Shown one piece after another: positions 8,415-16,850 of a stretch of DNA of 64,000 nt (the stretch's first letter is position 1; each line of letters begins with the position of its first letter). This stretch comes from Clostridium_AD estertheticum_D (lineage in GTDB: Bacteria; Bacillota; Clostridia; Clostridiales; Clostridiaceae). The stretch is taken from positions 92,969 to 156,968 of the forward strand of contig NZ_JAHLDM010000010.1 in the NCBI RefSeq assembly GCF_018861295.1. The letters are read 5' to 3'. A model generated the notes under the pieces. It worked only from the letters and a program-made list of their open reading frames with translations, ran no database searches and was not told the origin of the DNA. Position numbers and translations under genes: made by a program.

Positions 8415-8802
8415 AAAAAAGTGTATCGGTTGCTTAACTTGCACTACTTCATGTATAGTAGTGCATAATTCAGAGGAAACAAGAAGTAGAATAACAGTTG
8501 ATAGTAAGGGTGTGTATGCCCCAATATTTTGCAGACATTGTGACAAACCAGAATGTGTGTATACATGCATGAGTGGTGCAATGAGCAAAGAAAGCAAAAC
8601 TGGATTAGTTAGTTATGACAAAAATAGATGTGCTAGTTGTTATATGTGCGTAATGGCATGCCCTTATGGGGTTTTAAAGGCAGATGCTAGGACCAGTAAA
8701 GAAATTATGAAATGTGATATGTGTAGTAGCACAAGCACTGGTACACCTCAATGTGTTGCCAAATGTCCTATGGCAGCAATTACGCTGCAGGAGGTATTAT
8801 AA
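8392..8802 (+). CDS. four-cluster [4Fe-4S] ferredoxin subunit of the nitrate reductase
   Basis: The 136-residue protein carries sixteen cysteines in the HycB/DmsB/NarB-type layout: CIGCLTC, CRHCDKPEC, CASCYMC and a split CDMC...TPQCVAKCP. It should pass electrons from the flavoprotein downstream to the molybdenum subunit upstream. I start at ATG 8392 after AAGGAGCAGGTGAG rather than at the earlier in-frame ATG 8371, because the cluster motif follows ten residues later and the site is well spaced. Confidence 0.9.
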   Translation: MKRIKIDRKKCIGCLTCTTSCIVVHNSEETRSRITVDSKGVYAPIFCRHCDKPECVYTCMSGAMSKESKTGLVSYDKNRCASCYMCVMACPYGVLKADARTSKEIMKCDMCSSTSTGTPQCVAKCPMAAITLQEVL

Positions 8803-10029
8803 ATGAGATATGTAGTTATTGGGGCATCGGCTTCAGGGATTAGCGGAGCTAGAACGCTAAGAATGCTAGATGATAAAGCAGAAATAGTATTAGTATCAAA
8901 AGATGAAAATGTATATTCAAGATGTATACTTCATCATTATATTTCAGGACATAGAAATATAAAAGAGTTAGATTTTACGGAAAAGGACTTCTTTGAAAAA
9001 AATAATATTAAGTGGATTAAAGGGGTTAAGGTAACAGCTCTTAATGATGGTGAAAAAAACCTTTCACTTTCAAATGGAGATATACTAAAATATGATAAAC
9101 TTTTAATTTCAAGTGGAGCCTCAGCGTTTATTCCTCCCATTGAAAATTTAAGGCAGGCCAGTAATGTAGTAGGACTTAGAAATCTTGAAGATGCAATAAT
9201 AATAAAGCGACAAGCGAGTAAGGTTAAAAATGTAGTTGTATTAGGGGCTGGTCTTGTGGGGATAGATGCATTAAGTGGTCTTATAGATAGAGGTGTAAAT
9301 ATTTCTTTAATAGAAATGAGCAAGAAGATACTCCCATTACAATTAGATAAATATACATCAAAAGTTTATGAGGATAAATTTAAAGAAAATGGTGTAAATC
9401 TAAAGTTAGATGTTAAAGCTGAAAAATTAATAATTGATGAAAATAAAAATCCTAAAGCATTATTATTAAACACTGGAGAAGAAGTGCCATGTGAACTTGT
9501 AATAGTAGCTACAGGAGTTAGATCAAATGTTGGTTTTCTTGAAAATAGCGGTGTAGAAACTGATAGATTTGGTTTAATTATAAATGAGAAAGGTGAGACT
9601 AATATAGAGGGTGTTTATGGCGGAGGAGATGTAACTGGAAGGAATCCTATATGGCCAACAGCTGTTAAAGAAGGCATAATAGCAGCAAATAACATGTTCG
9701 GGAATGAAATGATAATGACAGACTTCTTTGGAAGCAAGAATACAATGAATTTTGTAGGGATAGCTACAATGTCCCTTGGGATGATAGAACCTACTGATGG
9801 AACTTATATTGAAGAAGTGAAAATAGATGGATCAAACTATAAAAAGATAATACATAAAGATGGAAAAATTTACGGTAGCATAATTCAAGGGGATCTATCT
9901 TATGCTGGTATATTAACACAACTTATTAGAGAAAAAATAGATATATCTAAAGTTAAAAAACCACTATTTGAAATAGATTATTCAGAGTTCTTTAATGAAG
10001 AAAAAAACTTTGAATTTAGTTATAAGTAA
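8803..10029 (+). CDS. FAD/NAD(P)-dependent oxidoreductase, electron donor for nitrate reduction
   Basis: This 408-residue pyridine nucleotide-disulfide-type flavoprotein starts with an FAD dinucleotide fold (VIGASASGISGAR), has a second NAD(P) fold (VVLGAGLVGID, about 148) and the FAD-binding GGGDV near 270. It resembles the flavoprotein half of NirB and rubredoxin/ferredoxin reductases. It starts directly at the stop of the ferredoxin gene, so the two probably form a module feeding NAD(P)H electrons to nitrate reductase. No siroheme nitrite reductase is seen in the window. Confidence 0.88.
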   Translation: MRYVVIGASASGISGARTLRMLDDKAEIVLVSKDENVYSRCILHHYISGHRNIKELDFTEKDFFEKNNIKWIKGVKVTALNDGEKNLSLSNGDILKYDKLLISSGASAFIPPIENLRQASNVVGLRNLEDAIIIKRQASKVKNVVVLGAGLVGIDALSGLIDRGVNISLIEMSKKILPLQLDKYTSKVYEDKFKENGVNLKLDVKAEKLIIDENKNPKALLLNTGEEVPCELVIVATGVRSNVGFLENSGVETDRFGLIINEKGETNIEGVYGGGDVTGRNPIWPTAVKEGIIAANNMFGNEMIMTDFFGSKNTMNFVGIATMSLGMIEPTDGTYIEEVKIDGSNYKKIIHKDGKIYGSIIQGDLSYAGILTQLIREKIDISKVKKPLFEIDYSEFFNEEKNFEFSYK

Positions 10030-10051
10030 TTAATAAAACGGGGGGGAAATA

Positions 10052-11368
10052 ATGAATATTGTAAATGTAAAAGGAAATTCAAAACAAGGACTAACGGGAG
10101 CAACTACTGGTTTTTTTGTAGGATTTGCGGCCGTTGCTCTCTATGGAGCTACAATTGCCGTATTTAAAGAAAGTTTTTTAACTCTTAGCCCTATTCTATT
10201 AGCGCTACTTATTGCAATACCAAATTTGTCCGGCTCTTTACTTAGGATTCCATTTGCAGCTTGGGTAGATATCAATGGAGGAAAAAAACCTTTTATCATT
10301 TTACTTTCTCTTTCAATAATCGGTATGGCTGGTTTGTATGTAGTTATGGCTTTCTTTAGACAAAATTTAGGCAATTATTATTATTTATTGTTAATTTTTG
10401 GAGCATTGTCAGGTTGTGGTATAGCTACATTTTCTGTTGGAGTTAGTCAAGCATCCTATTGGTTTCCACAAAGTAAGCAGGGAATGGCTTTGGGTATATA
10501 TGGAGGAGTTGGAAACTTGGCGCCAGGGATATTTACACTGCTACTGCCAAATGTGGCCCTGCCATTACTAGGGTTATCTGGTTCTTATTTAGCTTGGTTA
10601 ATATTTTTAATATTAGGAACTATAACTTATTGTATTATAGGGAAAAATGCATGGTATTTTCAATTAATTAAGGCAGGAGTAAAAAAAGATGAAGCAAAAA
10701 AAATATCTTCAACAAAATATGGTCAGGAATTATTTCCTAATAATAAAATTAGTGAAAGCTTGATGATTTCTGCAAAGACCTGGAAAACTTGGGCACTTGT
10801 TGTGGTTTATTTTACTACATTTGGAGGATTTTTAGCACTAACAAGTTGGTTGCCTACTTACTGGATGAGTTTCTTTAAATTAAGTTTAAAAATGGCAGGT
10901 GCTTTAACTGCTATGTATTCAATTTCTGCATCTATTACTAGGGTTTATGGTGGAAAGATAGCGGACAAGTTTGGAGGAGAATCTACATCAATTATAGCAC
11001 TTATTATAATGCTTTCAGGAGCAGTATGTATGACAATTACTAGCTCAATGCCTTTAGCTGTTGTAGGAGTTTTACTTTTAGCTGTTGGAATGGGTGTAAC
11101 AAATGCTGCTGTATTTAAAATACTTCCAAAAGAGGTTCCTCATGCAATTGGAGGAGCAGCAGGATGGGTTGGAGGATTAGGAGCTTTTGGAGGTTTCGTT
11201 ATACCACCTTTGATGGCATCTTTTATAGATAAAACAGGTAAAAGTCTAAGCGGATTTTCAAATGGATTTATAATATTTATAGTATTAACAATAATTTCAC
11301 TTGTAATTGTAGGTTCATTTAAAATGGGGTCAAAGAATTTAAAAAGGAATAAGAAGGTTAGTTTATGA
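10052..11368 (+). CDS. narK: nitrate/nitrite transporter (MFS, NarK family)
   Basis: The 438-residue protein is an integral membrane carrier with about twelve hydrophobic helices. It shows NarK-type glycine-rich stretches (for example GNLAPGIFT near 155 and GGAAGWVGGLGAFGG near 370) that mark the nitrate signature in this subfamily. It probably imports nitrate or exchanges nitrate for nitrite across the cytoplasmic membrane. The ribosome binding site is GGGGGG. The stop overlaps the moeA start. Confidence 0.88.
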   Translation: MNIVNVKGNSKQGLTGATTGFFVGFAAVALYGATIAVFKESFLTLSPILLALLIAIPNLSGSLLRIPFAAWVDINGGKKPFIILLSLSIIGMAGLYVVMAFFRQNLGNYYYLLLIFGALSGCGIATFSVGVSQASYWFPQSKQGMALGIYGGVGNLAPGIFTLLLPNVALPLLGLSGSYLAWLIFLILGTITYCIIGKNAWYFQLIKAGVKKDEAKKISSTKYGQELFPNNKISESLMISAKTWKTWALVVVYFTTFGGFLALTSWLPTYWMSFFKLSLKMAGALTAMYSISASITRVYGGKIADKFGGESTSIIALIIMLSGAVCMTITSSMPLAVVGVLLLAVGMGVTNAAVFKILPKEVPHAIGGAAGWVGGLGAFGGFVIPPLMASFIDKTGKSLSGFSNGFIIFIVLTIISLVIVGSFKMGSKNLKRNKKVSL

Positions 11369-12582
11369 TGATTGAAGTAGGTCAAGCAAAGAAAATAATT
11401 AACGAGGAAGCGAAATTGTTAAATCGTGAAAAGAAATACGAGAAAGTATATATTTTAGATTCACTTAATAGAGTTTTATCCGAGGATATTTACTCGCTAG
11501 ATAACTTGCCACCTTTTGATAAATCAGCAATGGATGGTTACGCTATAAGAAGTCTAGACACACAAAACAAAGAAAATGTAATACTTAAAGTTAAATCACT
11601 AATAAAAGCGGGAGATTTTTGTGAAGAACCTTTAAAAGAGAATGAAGCCTATAAAATTATGACAGGAGCAATGCTACCAATCGGTGCAGATGCAGTAATA
11701 CAAATTGAAAGAGTTAAAGTTGAAAGCGATAATTTATATATTTGCGAAGAGGTTAAAAAAGATAATAATATCATAAAATTAGGAGAAGAGATTCTAAAGG
11801 GAGATGTACCTTTAAAAAAGGGTACTTTAATTAGACCGCCGGAGATTGGATTATTAGCTTCTTTAGGATATGAGTTTATAAATGTCTATAAAGCCCCTAC
11901 TGTTGGTATAGTAATAACTGGTGATGAGCTAATAGACATAAAATCTGAAATTGAAAAAGGAAAAATAAGAAATAGTAATGAATATTCGCTAAAGGCTTTA
12001 ATAAAAAATTCAAATGCAGAAGTGTTTTCAGTGGGAATAGTTAAGGATGATAAGACAGCTCTAAAAGAAAAAATGTTATTAGCTTTTGAAAAATCAGATA
12101 TTGTTATTACTTCTGGAGGAGCTTCTGTTGGGGATTATGATTTTGTAAAAGATATTCTGCTGGAAATAGAAGCAGATATTAAATTCACATGTGTGGCCAT
12201 TAAACCAGGGAAACCTACATCTTTTGCAGTGTATAATAGCAAATTATTTTTTGCTCTGCCTGGTAATCCTTCAGCATTAATAAATACTTTTGAAGAATTC
12301 GTAAAACCTGCTATAAGGTCTATGAGGGGTATTTACGGAAATGAATCTGATGAATTTCCAGTGATTTTAAAGAATGATTTTAAAGCTAAAGCAGGAAGAG
12401 AAAAATATATATTTGTTAAAATTAAAAAAGAAGATGGAGTTTATTATGCATATAATTCAGGGTCACAATGCTCCAACCACTTGCGTGCTATGTGTAATTC
12501 TAATGGTGTTATAATTATTCCTAAGAATGGTGGAAGTGTAAGGGCGGGTGAAGTAATAAATGGCAAATTCATTTTCAAATAA
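11365..12582 (+). CDS. moeA: molybdopterin molybdenumtransferase
   Basis: This 405-residue MoeA homolog has the N-terminal DKSAMDGYA motif, the central MoCF/MogA-like fold with SGGASVGDYD, and PGNPSA further on. MoeA inserts molybdate into adenylated molybdopterin. The ATG overlaps the narK stop by four bases, so the cofactor genes are cotranscribed with the nitrate genes. Confidence 0.93.
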   Translation: MMIEVGQAKKIINEEAKLLNREKKYEKVYILDSLNRVLSEDIYSLDNLPPFDKSAMDGYAIRSLDTQNKENVILKVKSLIKAGDFCEEPLKENEAYKIMTGAMLPIGADAVIQIERVKVESDNLYICEEVKKDNNIIKLGEEILKGDVPLKKGTLIRPPEIGLLASLGYEFINVYKAPTVGIVITGDELIDIKSEIEKGKIRNSNEYSLKALIKNSNAEVFSVGIVKDDKTALKEKMLLAFEKSDIVITSGGASVGDYDFVKDILLEIEADIKFTCVAIKPGKPTSFAVYNSKLFFALPGNPSALINTFEEFVKPAIRSMRGIYGNESDEFPVILKNDFKAKAGREKYIFVKIKKEDGVYYAYNSGSQCSNHLRAMCNSNGVIIIPKNGGSVRAGEVINGKFIFK

Positions 12583-13099
12583 AAATAAGGGGATTTTAGT
12601 TCTTTCTATAGTAGCTATAAAATCAAATACTGGAAAAACAACCTTAATAGAGAAGCTAATTAAAGCTTTAAAACTTAGAAATTACAGCGTTGGTGTTTTA
12701 AAACATGATGCGCATAAATTTGACATAGATAAAGAAGGAAAGGATAGTTTTAAGTTTAGCGAGGCTGGTGCAGATAACGTAATAATATCTTCTTCTGAAA
12801 AACTAGCTATGATTCAAAAAGTGGAAAAAGAAGTACCTATAGATGAAATTCTTTTACTTTTTAAAGATATAGATATTGTTTTAATAGAAGGATATAAAGA
12901 TAACAATTTTCCTAAAATAGAGGTGCACAGAAAAGACGGAGATTCTAATCTGCTTTGCACTAATCCAAAATTTGAGTTTTCACAAATTATAGCGCTTGCC
13001 ACTGACGAGGATGTAAATGTGGATATTCCCCTATTAGATTTAAATGATGTTAATTCGATTTGTGATTTTATAGAGAGTAAGTTAATAGAGGAGAATTAA
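12560..13099 (+). CDS. mobB: molybdopterin-guanine dinucleotide biosynthesis protein MobB
   Basis: The 179-residue P-loop protein has the Walker A-like SNTGKTTLIEKL (about 22-33), a Walker B region ending VLIEGYK and the MobB pattern GVLKHDAH. MobB is a GTP-binding partner of MobA. The chosen ATG overlaps the end of moeA by 23 bases; no better internal start precedes the P-loop. Confidence 0.9.
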   Translation: MANSFSNKNKGILVLSIVAIKSNTGKTTLIEKLIKALKLRNYSVGVLKHDAHKFDIDKEGKDSFKFSEAGADNVIISSSEKLAMIQKVEKEVPIDEILLLFKDIDIVLIEGYKDNNFPKIEVHRKDGDSNLLCTNPKFEFSQIIALATDEDVNVDIPLLDLNDVNSICDFIESKLIEEN

Positions 13100-13653
13100 T
13101 GATAAATAAAACATTAGCAATATTAGCTGGCGGGCAAAGTAGTAGGATGAATTATAATAACAAAGCTTTACTTAAATATAAAGAAAAAACGTTTATAGAA
13201 CAAATAATACGGGCAGGTAGTAGCTATAAAGAAATAATAATAATTGCAAATAACAAAGAAATCTATGAAGAATTTAAGATTAAAGTTATCGAGGACATTT
13301 ATAAAGGGCATGGACCGCTTGGTGGTATTCACGCAGCACTAGCTAATTCATCTACAGAATATTGCCTATGTATAGCCTGTGATATGCCTCTTATTAGTGA
13401 AGAAATATTAGATATATTAGGTAGTTTTGAGGAGGATTATGAAGTGTTAGTGCCGAAGGTTAATAATAGATTGCAACCTCTTTGTGCAATATATAAAAAG
13501 ACTATTATAAATGATATTGAAAAAAGTCTTAAAGTAAATGATAATAAGATTCAAAAACTTATATTAAGTTTAGAATGTAAAGTAGTTGAAGGATTACCAC
13601 ATAGAGAGTTTTATAATATTAATACACTAGAAGACTATAATAATTTGAGGTGA
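13099..13653 (+). CDS. mobA: molybdenum cofactor guanylyltransferase
   Basis: The 184-residue nucleotidyltransferase begins with LAGGQSSRM (9-17), followed by a nearby Lys (NKALL) and ACDMPLI, all MobA signatures. It couples GMP to molybdopterin to give the bis-MGD cofactor needed by the nitrate reductase. Start and mobB stop share a base (TAATG), which indicates coupled translation. Confidence 0.93.
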   Translation: MINKTLAILAGGQSSRMNYNNKALLKYKEKTFIEQIIRAGSSYKEIIIIANNKEIYEEFKIKVIEDIYKGHGPLGGIHAALANSSTEYCLCIACDMPLISEEILDILGSFEEDYEVLVPKVNNRLQPLCAIYKKTIINDIEKSLKVNDNKIQKLILSLECKVVEGLPHREFYNINTLEDYNNLR

Positions 13654-13976
13654 AAATCAAGTATTATAGAAAAACATATTATTGATTTTATGCTTTATTT
13701 TTGTATACTTTAGTATCACTGTACGATAGAATAGTGGTACATAGTATTTTTATTAAACTATAGATCTATCATTTAATAAAAATATTAGATTTTAAGTTTT
13801 ACAAATATTATAAATTAAAAATTTGTATGCTACGAGAGTATACTGTTTCTAAAAAAACAAATAAATGTATAATTTTATTAAAGACCACGAAGGTTGATTT
13901 CTGTATATCAGATATTAATTTTTGTGTTTTTATTTTTTTTGAGTTTTAAAGAAAGCTAATTTGAAGGAGAAACCAA
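13654..13976. other. gene-free region between mobA and cbiQ with a 12-bp inverted repeat
   Basis: I see no coding frame. A perfect 12-bp inverted repeat with a 14-base loop lies at 13746-13783; its AT-only arms make it a weak bidirectional terminator or operator. I looked for a cobalamin-riboswitch B12 box ahead of the cobalt transporter and did not recognise one, nor a NiCo motif. Confidence 0.5.
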
Positions 13977-14930
13977 ATGGATTCGAAAAATCAAGTGCCG
14001 GATTGGTTGTTAAATAGTGGAGAACTAGGAATGTGCCCATGTGGGTGTATTGGTAAAAGGAAGAAAGGCAGTTTTCTAGAAAAGACTATTAATAGTATTG
14101 CTAAGCTTTTAAAGGAAGTTATTTTTTTTGAGGATATAGCGTTTCAAAAGGGTTTTCTACAAAAGTTAGATCCAAGAATAAAGGTAATATCTTTAATTAT
14201 ATTAATATTAACATCTACTTTAATTCATAATGTATTTATATTAACTATTCTTTATTTAATATCATGCATTTTAGCTAAGATGTCATATGTATCATTAAAA
14301 TTATATTTTAAACGCATATGGTTAATTACGCCACTTTTTACAGGGATTGCTGTACTGCCATCGATTTTCAATTTTGTAAGACCTGGAACTACATTAGTTA
14401 CTCTTATAAACTTTGGTCATCAAGTGCATTTGGGTCCACTAATATTTCCGTCTGTTCTTACGATTACATCGCAAGGAGTATCGGGAGCCATTTTGTTAAT
14501 AGTTAGAGTTGGCGTTACGGTATCTTTAGCTTTTCTATTTACAACAACTACTAGGTGGGCTAATTTGTTAAAGGCATTACGAGTTTTGCTTTTACCAAAA
14601 ATATTTATTACAACTCTGGAAATGTGTTATCGTTATATCTTTATATTATTAAATATAACAACAGATATGTTTGTTGCAAGAAAGAGCAGAACCTTTAGTA
14701 AAGCTTCCTCAAAAGAGGGTCGTCATTTTGTCTCTAATGCCATTGGAAGTCTCTTTGGTAAAAGTTATGCTTTAAGTGAAGAAGTTTATGGAGCTATGCT
14801 ATCAAGGGGGTATAAAGGTGAGCCTGTTATTATGAATAGGTTTCGCTTTACTTTACTTGATTTCCAATGGCTTTTAGGTGTTATAATTTGTGTTTTAGCA
14901 GCTTTTGGAGGTGAAATTATTCTTGGATAG
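13977..14930 (+). CDS. cbiQ: ECF cobalt/nickel transporter transmembrane (T) component CbiQ
   Basis: The 317-residue protein has a cysteine-bearing N-terminal extension (PDWLLNSGELGMCPCGC) followed by several membrane helices (about 65-215) and the cytoplasmic Ala-Arg-Gly-type coupling motifs (including MLSRGY near 275). In ECF transporters this T component couples the ATPase to the substrate-binding CbiM. The order Q-O-M is unlike the usual M-N-Q-O. Ribosome binding site GAAGGAG. Confidence 0.88.
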   Translation: MDSKNQVPDWLLNSGELGMCPCGCIGKRKKGSFLEKTINSIAKLLKEVIFFEDIAFQKGFLQKLDPRIKVISLIILILTSTLIHNVFILTILYLISCILAKMSYVSLKLYFKRIWLITPLFTGIAVLPSIFNFVRPGTTLVTLINFGHQVHLGPLIFPSVLTITSQGVSGAILLIVRVGVTVSLAFLFTTTTRWANLLKALRVLLLPKIFITTLEMCYRYIFILLNITTDMFVARKSRTFSKASSKEGRHFVSNAIGSLFGKSYALSEEVYGAMLSRGYKGEPVIMNRFRFTLLDFQWLLGVIICVLAAFGGEIILG

Positions 14931-15738
14931 GGAAAAAGTAATGGAGCTTCGCGATGTTTCATTTGAATATTTGCCTAGTGAAATGGTACTTAAAGATATA
15001 AATTTAGATATTTATAGTGGGGAAAAGGTAGTTATTTTAGGTGCTAATGGGTCAGGTAAATCTTCACTTTTAAAGATCCTTAATGGCTTGATATTCCCAA
15101 GTAAAGGTGAGTATGACGCTTTTGGTCAACTTGTTACAGAAGAAACATTAAATGATGAGCAGTTTGCGCAGGCTTTTCGCCAAAGAATTGGGTTTATATT
15201 TCAAAATTCCGATGCCCAATTGTTTTCTACAAATGTATGGGAAGAAATAGCTTTTGGACCACTACAGATGAAGCTTAGCTTTAAAGAAGTAGAAGATAGG
15301 GTTAATGGCATTATCCGAATGCTTGAACTAGAAGCATTGAAAGATAGGCCACCATATAGATTAAGTGGTGGTGAGAAAAAGAAAGTAGCTATTGCATCTG
15401 TATTATCAATAAATCCAAAAGTTTTGATATTGGATGAACCTACGAATGGCTTGGATCCAAGAAGTCAAAGATGGCTAATTAACCTATTAGTAAAACTTAA
15501 TAATGCAGGCAAAACTTTAATTACATGTACTCATAATTTAGACATTGTCGAAGAAATAGCTGATAGGGTAATAGTTTTTAATGAAGATCATAAGATAGTT
15601 GCTAGTGGTTCACCTAAGGATATATTATCAAATAAAGAATTATTACTTTCTGTAAATCTTATAGATGAGCATTATCATAGACATGTTCACGCAATTGATA
15701 AAAGCATGCAGCATGATCATTATCATAGTCATGAATAG
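14923..15738 (+). CDS. cbiO: ECF cobalt/nickel transporter ATPase CbiO
   Basis: This ABC ATPase has Walker A GANGSGKSS, the signature LSGGEKKK, Walker B VLILDEPTNG and a C-terminal histidine-rich tail (HYHRHVHA, HDHYHSHE) that may bind metal. The start is uncertain: TTG 14923 lies 11 bases after GGAGG and overlaps cbiQ by eight bases. An in-frame ATG at 14941 would also keep the whole domain, and the frame opens at TTG 14905. Confidence 0.88.
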   Translation: MDREKVMELRDVSFEYLPSEMVLKDINLDIYSGEKVVILGANGSGKSSLLKILNGLIFPSKGEYDAFGQLVTEETLNDEQFAQAFRQRIGFIFQNSDAQLFSTNVWEEIAFGPLQMKLSFKEVEDRVNGIIRMLELEALKDRPPYRLSGGEKKKVAIASVLSINPKVLILDEPTNGLDPRSQRWLINLLVKLNNAGKTLITCTHNLDIVEEIADRVIVFNEDHKIVASGSPKDILSNKELLLSVNLIDEHYHRHVHAIDKSMQHDHYHSHE

Positions 15739-15762
15739 TCTTAATTTTAAGGAGGAGATATT

Positions 15763-16803
15763 ATGCATATACCTGATGGATACTTAAGTCCCCAAACATG
15801 TGCTGTACTTGGAGCTGTAGCGATTCCGATAATAGGAATAGCCGCAATAAAGTTAAAGAAGACATTAAAGGACAAGCAAGTTCCACTACTTGCAATTGGA
15901 GCAGCTTTTTCGTTTACTATTATGATGTACAATGTACCAATACCTGATGGTACTACTGCTCATGCGGTTGGAGCTTCACTACTCGCAATAATTTTAGGCC
16001 CTTGGGCTGCAGTAGTTGGAGTGAGTATTGCACTCATAATCCAAGCGTTTTTCTTTGGAGATGGTGGAATTCTTACACTAGGGGCTAACATTTTCAACAT
16101 GGCATTTGTGATGCCTTTCGTAAGCTATTATGTATACAAGTTAATATCAGGTAATTCTGAAATTTCATCAAAACGTAGATTTATTGGCTCGATTATAGCG
16201 GGATATGTAGCAATTAATATTGGTGCCTTGTGTACTGGAATTGAGCTTGGGATTCAACCATTATTATTTCATAAACTTGATGGTACTCCATTATATGCGC
16301 CATATACATTGATGCAAACATTGCCCGCTATGATGTTTGCACATCTTGTAATAGCAGGACCTGTTGAAGGAATAGTAACAGGACTAGTAGTAAAATATAT
16401 GCAAAAATCGAATTCTGCCATGCTTATGATTTATCCACCTAAAAAATCTTTACCTGGAAAATTTAAGATGATAGGTAGTTTAAAGAAGTATTGGTATGTT
16501 TTGATAACTTTAATTATTTTTGCACCGCTTGGATTATTAGCTAATGGGACTGCTTTTGGAGAATGGTCTAGTGATGATTTAAAATCAAAGATTGGATTTA
16601 TCCCAGAGGGCATGGCAAAGTTTTCAGATAAATGGAATTTTATGTTGCCAGATTATTCTGTGCCAGGATTTGGTGATAATTTCTTTAAGTCATCTTTAGG
16701 GTACATATTTTGTGCAATTGTTGCTTTAATAATAATATTAGCTATAACTGGAATTATAAGCTTTCTGCAGAAAAGAAAAAATGCTACTAACAATGTTAAT
16801 TAA
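15763..16803 (+). CDS. cbiM: ECF cobalt/nickel transporter substrate component CbiM fused to a CbiN/PDGLE-like domain
   Basis: The 346-residue protein starts MHIPDGYLSP, the CbiM hallmark whose N-terminal Met and His2 bind the metal. Seven or so membrane helices follow (to about 215), and the C-terminal third (about 240-340) has two helices around an extracellular loop, matching the CbiN/PDGLE domain. This explains the lack of a separate cbiN. It lies 24 bases after cbiO and ends in a strong terminator. Confidence 0.9.
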   Translation: MHIPDGYLSPQTCAVLGAVAIPIIGIAAIKLKKTLKDKQVPLLAIGAAFSFTIMMYNVPIPDGTTAHAVGASLLAIILGPWAAVVGVSIALIIQAFFFGDGGILTLGANIFNMAFVMPFVSYYVYKLISGNSEISSKRRFIGSIIAGYVAINIGALCTGIELGIQPLLFHKLDGTPLYAPYTLMQTLPAMMFAHLVIAGPVEGIVTGLVVKYMQKSNSAMLMIYPPKKSLPGKFKMIGSLKKYWYVLITLIIFAPLGLLANGTAFGEWSSDDLKSKIGFIPEGMAKFSDKWNFMLPDYSVPGFGDNFFKSSLGYIFCAIVALIIILAITGIISFLQKRKNATNNVN

Positions 16804-16838
16804 AAAGGGTAAATGTTATTTTAACATTTACCCTTTTT
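16802..16838. terminator. bidirectional terminator between cbiM and the penicillin-binding protein gene
   Basis: A perfect 17-bp inverted repeat with a TTT loop, flanked by A and T runs, sits between two convergent genes and can terminate both. Confidence 0.9.
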
Positions 16839-16850
16839 AATAAAATTTTT

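Noticed and set aside
13654..13976. Cobalamin or NiCo riboswitch ahead of cbiQ
   Set aside because: Expected for a cobalt transporter, but no B12 box or NiCo four-way junction is visible; only an AT-rich inverted repeat.
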